Assembly: GCA_019426215.1 (NCBI GenBank)
Contig: CM033394.1
Coordinates: 36,516,423-36,580,422 of the forward strand
Source: Buddleja alternifolia
Lineage: Eukaryota; Streptophyta; Magnoliopsida; Lamiales; Scrophulariaceae
Direction of reading: 5' to 3'
Length of the DNA stretch: 64,000 nucleotides
The notes under the pieces were generated by a model that saw only the letters and a program-made list of their open reading frames with translations, was not told the DNA's origin and did not search any database. Positions 59,365 through 64,000 of this stretch are shown piece after piece. Both the position numbers and the translations under genes were made by a program. Each line of letters begins with the position of its first letter. Position 1 is the first letter of the stretch.

Positions 59365-59560
59365 AGCAAAGTTTTAAATAAAACAAGCATGTCATGAATA
59401 CGATGAGCATTGGAACCCTCAATGTGTTTCATAAAGTCTCGGCGGAAATCCCATTTCTCATCGTCAGAAGGGAAAATGAAGAAGTAGTTCTTTTTTCATT
59501 CCTTCTCAGCGGAAGGATAGGAACCGATAAAACACACCTCCCTTACCTATAGAAATGCAA
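59365..59560 (-). pseudogene. Fragment of an opposite-strand Gypsy ORF
   Basis: Read against the gag at 58205-58699, the minus strand gives KKNYFFIFPSDDEKWDFRRD and FMKHIEGSNAHRIHDMLVLF. The FF...W.F pattern recalls the plant 'putative gypsy-type transposon' (Transposase_28-like) proteins; this assignment is from memory of the pattern, not a search. A TGA precedes KKNYFF where Trp is likely. Confidence 0.45.
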
Positions 59561-59659
59561 GGAAAGAAATGAGCATAGAAGAAATATTAGGTGGGTGGAT
59601 GACATAATGTTGGTCCCAAGTGGCATACGAAAGGATCTAGAAGGGGGTGGGGTTTAACC

Positions 59660-61123
59660 TGAAGTCTTTTTCGACTTCAAAAAGATTCGTATTAAAATTG
59701 GTTGAATGCTTGACTGAGCATCTATTGAAGACTATTTTCAGAAAGTTAACTTAGACTTCAAGATTTGAATACTATAACCAAATAGGTTTAAGCATTCAGT
59801 TCTTTGATCAGTGTTAGCACAACAGAATGATTTTAGAGTCTTCTCTTTTGAAAGCTTTAGCGTTACAGAAGTGTTTTAGTTGCTTAGCGTTTGATTGAGT
59901 TTCACTTAACAGATTTATGCAATAATATGATAGTATGGAAATTGACTATAAAGTAAAGAACACAATATTTGTAAGGTTCGTTGGGTGGTGTAATCCCAAC
60001 TACGTCCTTCTTCTCCTCGAACACTTGGAGGCAATCCACTAAAATGATTCTCAAAGAATCACACAGAATCTTCTACAAATTAGGGAGAGATGATTAATGA
60101 CTTGAGCTCCTTGATCACACAGATTTCTGCTCCAAGGCACTTCTATCCCCTTGTTTCTTTCACCCAAAAATAGTGCAAGTATCCAACTTCGACTTCACAT
60201 AGATCGCGAGGCTTGGATGAGGTTTTTCTAAAGGTTTGTTTGATTTTGATAAAATTCAAATAACATGATAATATCTCAATAATAATGTAGGTTTCTTCGA
60301 AAAGAATGTTTGAGATATTTGTTGATTGTCTCAGGAATTTTAAGAAAAGCAGAAGGAATGTTTGCTTATATATTCTGGCTTTTCTGAGGGTTTAAGGAAT
60401 GAGACTTCAATGCAACAGCAATTCGGCTTGGAATACGATTGTTAGTTTGGCTTGTTGTCGAAGTCCTATTTATAGGCAATCTTAGAAAAAGTGTCTGTTT
60501 GACACATGCACAGACGCGTGTCTCTCACTTCCGCGAGTGAACAACTTTTGTCCTTTTTCCTGAAAATCTACGGCACAAAAGTTGGTGCTGCAGTCTGTGA
60601 AAAGTTGACAGTCCAATAAGGTGGCTTCTCCGGATGTCCGAAAGAGCTTATCACATTTAATGCTCTTATCAGAATTTAATGCATTTGAAATAAATGTCCG
60701 TTGACAATTAATGATCTGGGAATATTTGCATTAAACTCCTTCTGGATTTAGAAATAAATTCAGGTGAAATCAGTCATTTGATAGACGCTCATTCATCCTT
60801 GAATAACTTCTTTCCTATAATCAACGCTTGATATAGCTTGTTGTTTGGATACTTAGAATCTTTATCTTTATTCAGACTTCAGGCGCTTGAGTCTTCAAAC
60901 TTAACTACTGATAAGCTCACTTAGAAATTATCAAACGCTTAGCGTAAGAATACTTAGCCTAACAATCTAGAATAAAATAAAGCAAAGTCTATAAAGCCTA
61001 TTACACATCTAACGCTTCAAAGCTTATACATGATTTCTAATACAATCAAACTTACATATTTTGGGGTCTAACATAAAATCCTAATTGTCATCATCAAAAC
61101 GTCTAACATGAAATTTCCTAACA
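59660..61123 (-). repeat. LTR (minus), 3' LTR of a SIRE-like element
   Basis: On the minus strand it starts TGTTAGGAAATTTCATG, just after purine-rich AACGGGCGAAAT. A TATA box CTATAAATAG lies at 60466-60475. The outer end near 59660 is not certain. No partner LTR is in the window. The start sequence and the flanking GCCATCATCAAAACGGGCG resemble SIRE-type Copia elements (inference). Confidence 0.65.
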
Positions 61124-61357
61124 ATTTCGCCCGTTTTGATGATGGCAATACTTACTCTTTTATAGTTCAAGAGTTAGACAATCAAAATAAAAGTTAGCTT
61201 TGGTTAGATAAGGTTAGTTAAAGTTAGTTAAGCTTCAACGAGATGTTTCAGCTGAAAATGCATTTTATATATATCAATGAGAGTACAAGCATTTTACAAC
61301 TGAATCAAAAATACATAAGAGACAAGAATATAGATAATGCAAAGTAAACAACAGTTC

Positions 61358-61678
61358 TTAATCGTCTTCTTGAGCGTTGAGTCTTCTGTTTACTTCTGCT
61401 CTGATTGCTTCAGATATATATTCTTCAAGTCTAATCATGGCGGCATGATCTTTGTCAACTAATGACTTTTTTTCTTCCTTTTGTCTCTTTCTATAAGCAA
61501 CAAATTGCTTATCCCAATCAACTGGGTCAATGCCAATAAGCCTTAAGCAAATTCTGAATGTTCTATTGAAGTCTGACATCCTCTGTTCTTTAGTTATAAG
61601 CTTTGGATCAGAAGGCTCTAGAATGGGCTGTCGTTCAAAAGGAACATCAAATTGTTCAAGTAATGCTCTCGAAGGCAC
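61358..61678 (-). pseudogene. 106-aa downstream frame of the same LTR element
   Basis: A charged frame containing RICLRLIGIDPVDWDKQFVA and RKRQKEEKKSLVDKDHAAMI, ending RRLNAQEDD. It lies in a different frame from the 266-aa ORF, with stops between. It may be the C-terminal part of the same ancestral protein. No family recognised. Confidence 0.4.
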
Positions 61679-62024
61679 TGGTAAAGTAGGAAGGGTGGCT
61701 TGATGCTTGAGTGGAGGACTGACAACTCTTGAACTAAAAGCTTTCCTCTTCTCGCCTTTTCTCTGTCATTCCCCCTTATTGCCATCATCAACCTTCAAAA
61801 AGTGTTATGTGCGTAGGCTGACTTGACTATCAATCTGAGCCACAGAAGCCGTCAAAGCGCTCGTCAAAATGCTCCTTCATGGCTAGCTGATTTGCCGTAG
61901 TAGCATCATGCAGTTCTTGAAACTCTTTGCGGAATTCACCAATTGCCGCTTGAGCAACACCTCGCATATGAGCAACTTGAGCGCTCATGTTCTGAGACTC
62001 GATCTTTGCTAAGTCAGTTTTAAT

Positions 62025-62825
62025 CTAGTGGAGGTCTTCTTCATTTTGAGTAGCATGATTACTCACTTCCTCCAATACTGATTTTAGTAGCGGCCCGAAA
62101 GTTTGACTCGCATCCAAAGGAACCCCTTGAGTAGTCGGTCGCTTAAACCTGGATGTGTGTTTGAGAGAGTCGAGAGAGACTTGATGTGATGGATCAAAGA
62201 CTGTGCCACGTGTTTCGATTGGAAGATCCTCAGCAACATCAGAATCAACTGGTTTAGGAGCTTTAGGATTATCCTCTGGTGGAGACGCTTGAACAGGTTG
62301 TTCAGCAGACACTGGAATACTGGCAACTTCTGAAGCAGATGTTGAGGCAGACGTTTCAATTAATTTCACATGCACTTCCTCAAGCACTGACTCCTCTTGG
62401 CGAAAGTCAGTGAATTGGAAATTACACCTGGCTATATCTGCATAAGAATTTGAAGCAGCTACAAGAAGTTCGTTCAGCCTTGAACGAGAAATGCAAGTCC
62501 CCTGAATGAAAGTGCGGAGTGGAATGTCTCGGGCTCGAACATACATTGGACCCATGATGTCCAATACATGGTTTGAAAAAATTCTTGACTGCGGTCTTGG
62601 AATGAGAAACAATGTGTCGGGGCAGTAGTGCAAGGGAAATTCAATGATCCTATCCGTGGGAAGACGCTGAGGTTTGTGAGCTTCAGGCACGTACATGCGG
62701 TAGTATTCTTCCAAAAAAGGATACACTGCTCGAGCTATGCCCTGATTCCGTTCTAGTAAGGAAATAACATATGCATAATCTTCGCTTACTTCCTGTTTAA
62801 GAAAGGTCTTGTTCAGCTTTGTCAT
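62025..62825 (-). CDS. 266-aa ORF of an LTR element, unknown function
   Basis: The longest uninterrupted frame in the right arm, starting MTKLNKTFLKQEVSEDYAYV. Residues 1-140 look globular (FLEEYYRMYVPEAHKPQRLP, PRPQSRIFSNHVLDIMGPMY, FIQGTCISRSRLNELLVAAS). Residues 155-215 are Ser/Pro/acid-rich and probably disordered, and the end is TFGPLLKSVLEEVSNHATQN. No signal peptide, membrane segment or known catalytic motif is visible. It follows, on the minus strand, a LINE fragment, and its first codons form one arm of the junction inverted repeat, so the apparent start may be accidental. I do not recognise the family. Confidence 0.5.
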   Translation of the reverse strand: MTKLNKTFLKQEVSEDYAYVISLLERNQGIARAVYPFLEEYYRMYVPEAHKPQRLPTDRIIEFPLHYCPDTLFLIPRPQSRIFSNHVLDIMGPMYVRARDIPLRTFIQGTCISRSRLNELLVAASNSYADIARCNFQFTDFRQEESVLEEVHVKLIETSASTSASEVASIPVSAEQPVQASPPEDNPKAPKPVDSDVAEDLPIETRGTVFDPSHQVSLDSLKHTSRFKRPTTQGVPLDASQTFGPLLKSVLEEVSNHATQNEEDLH

Positions 62826-62848
62826 TTAAGAAGCTGAACAAGACCTTT
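62802..62848. repeat. 18-bp perfect inverted repeat at the LINE/LTR-element junction
   Basis: AAAGGTCTTGTTCAGCTT (62802-62819) and AAGCTGAACAAGACCTTT (62831-62848) are exact reverse complements around an 11-base loop. The right arm lies in LINE coding sequence and the left arm at the start of the 266-aa ORF. Confidence 0.9.
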
Positions 62849-63563
62849 TTTATTTCAGTCATATCAATCGGTCTCACCATATGCAAATAATCTTCATCCG
62901 AGAGCTTCTTTCCCATATACACACTAGAATCTGAAAAGTTCACAATCTCACCCCGAAGTTAAATATGCTCTGTTATCAATTGTCCATTACTATCCTCTAG
63001 TCGGAAAATTTTGTTCCTAGCTCATCTAACCGCAACTTTTTTGAAGAAAAATGTTGTGCATTGATCCTCATCTTTTAGCCAAGCAAGTTTTTATCACGTT
63101 GATCTAGGTAATTAAGAATGTTCATCTGCATGACCTTAGCAAAAATGTATCTACAGTAATTCTCAAGTACCTGAATCTTCTCATCTTCCGGGCACTCCAC
63201 AAGGAAACCTTGAATGATCTGTAAATAATTTTTTGCGCAATCCACATTCATCGTTAAATTTCCTTTATTCTTACACAACTATTTGAAATAGGATTTCAAC
63301 ACTTTTAATTTGCTTATAACAGCATATAATGGAGATCTGACAATTACATTCTTCCAGACTTGTTCAACAATAGGTAGAAATTGAGGATCATCACAAAGGA
63401 AATTGTCAAAACGAACAGTATTACCTATCCCCGCAAATTCAAATCCAAAGGATACAATAAGAGGGCTGTGATAAAATGTTTTGGGTTGAGCACATAAGAA
63501 AGTAATATCTGGAAACCGTACTAAGCAATTAGGATTAGCTGCAACCGTATTAAGCCTTTTCAT
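62816..63563 (-). pseudogene. LINE (L1-type) fragment: endonuclease end to RT start
   Basis: Minus-strand frames read NCLVRFPDITFLCAQPKTFY, HSPLIVSFGFEF, RFDNFLCDDPQFLPIVEQVW and AVISKLKVLK (63563-63279), then ILNYLDQRDKNLLG (63278-63075), TTFFFKKVAVR, and finally VRPIDMTEIKKVLFSFLNDK. This matches the stretch from the end of the plant L1 endonuclease (SDH motif, here FYH, so the catalytic Asp is lost) into the pre-RT linker and the first RT motif, where 'NDKAPGPDG' would be expected. The fragment breaks exactly there at the inverted repeat. Stops and frameshifts show that it is dead. Confidence 0.85.
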
Positions 63564-63614
63564 ATGCTTTCAAAATCCCTTTATTGGTTGTACCAAAAGA
63601 AGGCCGAACCATGC

Positions 63615-63785
63615 ATGTAGAGGTGTTCACAGTTCGGTCAACCACCCAAACCGAACAAAAATTAAAAATTCGGTTGAACCGAACTAAAATTTTTCATTTG
63701 GTTTTTGTTTTTTTTGTTAAAAAAAATAATTTTTCGGTTATGGTTTTACGGTTTGGTTAACCGAACCAAAAAATGAATTTTATTT
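63615..63785. repeat. GGTTCGGTT-rich inverted repeat block
   Basis: Both strands of TTCGGTTGAACCGAAC-type words recur (63630-63775), giving a self-complementary AT/CG block such as GGTTTGGTTAACCGAACC. It resembles the ends of non-autonomous DNA elements. The limits are approximate. Confidence 0.5.
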
Positions 63786-64000
63786 GTGTACATATTTTAT
63801 ATTATTTATGTACTAAAAGAATTCATGTAAATCAAGTCCATTAACTCCGATTTTCTCAGAAAAACGCCCCAAAGCCTGCTTCCTTTTATTGCTTCGTCTT
63901 CTCAGTTGTCACAGACCGCTCTTAAGCCTCTAACTCAGTAACTCCATAAAAGTATTTTGTTCTCTACTTCTGCCATTCTATATTAAATCTTGGGCTTCAT
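63786..64000. other. Right edge, nothing recognised
   Basis: Short sequence at the window edge. No feature could be supported. Confidence 0.4.

Larger units (their letters stand above)
61124..62829 (-). mobile_element. 3' internal region of the SIRE-like or non-autonomous LTR element
   Basis: Between the LTR and the LINE junction lie two minus-strand frames (62825-62025 and 61678-61358) and a broken stretch between them with coiled-coil-like sequence. No gag, RT or integrase motif occurs. It could be the extra (env-position) ORF of a SIRE-like element or the ORF of a non-autonomous element. Confidence 0.55.

Overview
This window is nuclear DNA from a flowering plant, most likely a dicot. It is AT-rich, has canonical GT-AG introns, and holds plant-type Copia and Gypsy LTR retrotransposons, a LINE fragment, a CACTA end and MITEs. 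I could support only one ordinary host gene: a six-exon Sec14/CRAL-TRIO lipid-transfer-type protein of 249 residues (exons between 29492 and 32994, + strand). Nearly everything else is transposable-element sequence in various states of decay. The exact species cannot be read from the sequence.

Layout, left half. 1-2736 is the 3' end of an LTR element with its LTR. 3345-3713 is a fold-back MITE. 4560-9131 is an almost complete Copia element (202-bp LTRs, GTAAC target duplication) with a broken gag-pol frame. 9721-21501 is an old Gypsy element on the minus strand, split inside its reverse transcriptase by a 2.1-kb solo LTR (15139-17277, GAAAG duplication). 21653-28498 is a second minus-strand Gypsy element. 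It has gag and protease but no reverse transcriptase or integrase, and its opposite strand carries a decayed, apparently spliced gene.

Layout, right half. The Sec14-like gene (29.5-33.0 kb) has MITE-like insertions and microsatellites in its introns. 33384-33950 is an LTR with a diverged partial copy at 52735-53167. 35353-35765 is a CACTA transposon end. 35771-48812 is a rearranged cluster of three related Copia copies (A, B, C) that share or have lost LTRs. 48.8-57.3 kb is AT-rich, with a hAT-type MITE (49212-49398, 8-bp duplication) and a 1.5-kb inverted-repeat element enclosing a roughly 170-bp tandem repeat. 57.3-59.6 kb holds an RNase H-like pseudogene, a Gypsy gag fragment and an opposite-strand ORF fragment. 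59.66-62.83 kb is the 3' part of a minus-strand LTR element with an unrecognised 266-aa ORF, joined at an 18-bp inverted repeat to a LINE fragment (62.83-63.56 kb).

The most interesting recurring signal is that all three Gypsy-derived loci (9.7-21.5, 21.7-28.5 and 58.2-59.6 kb) carry a protein-coding signature on the strand opposite to gag. The best example (22.28-23.75 kb) has its own TATA-like box, an ATG and a consensus intron. Plant Tat-type Gypsy elements are known to carry antisense ORFs, so this is probably a lineage trait rather than a new system, but the spliced form in a pol-less element merits a check. I see no CRISPR array, rRNA or tRNA gene.
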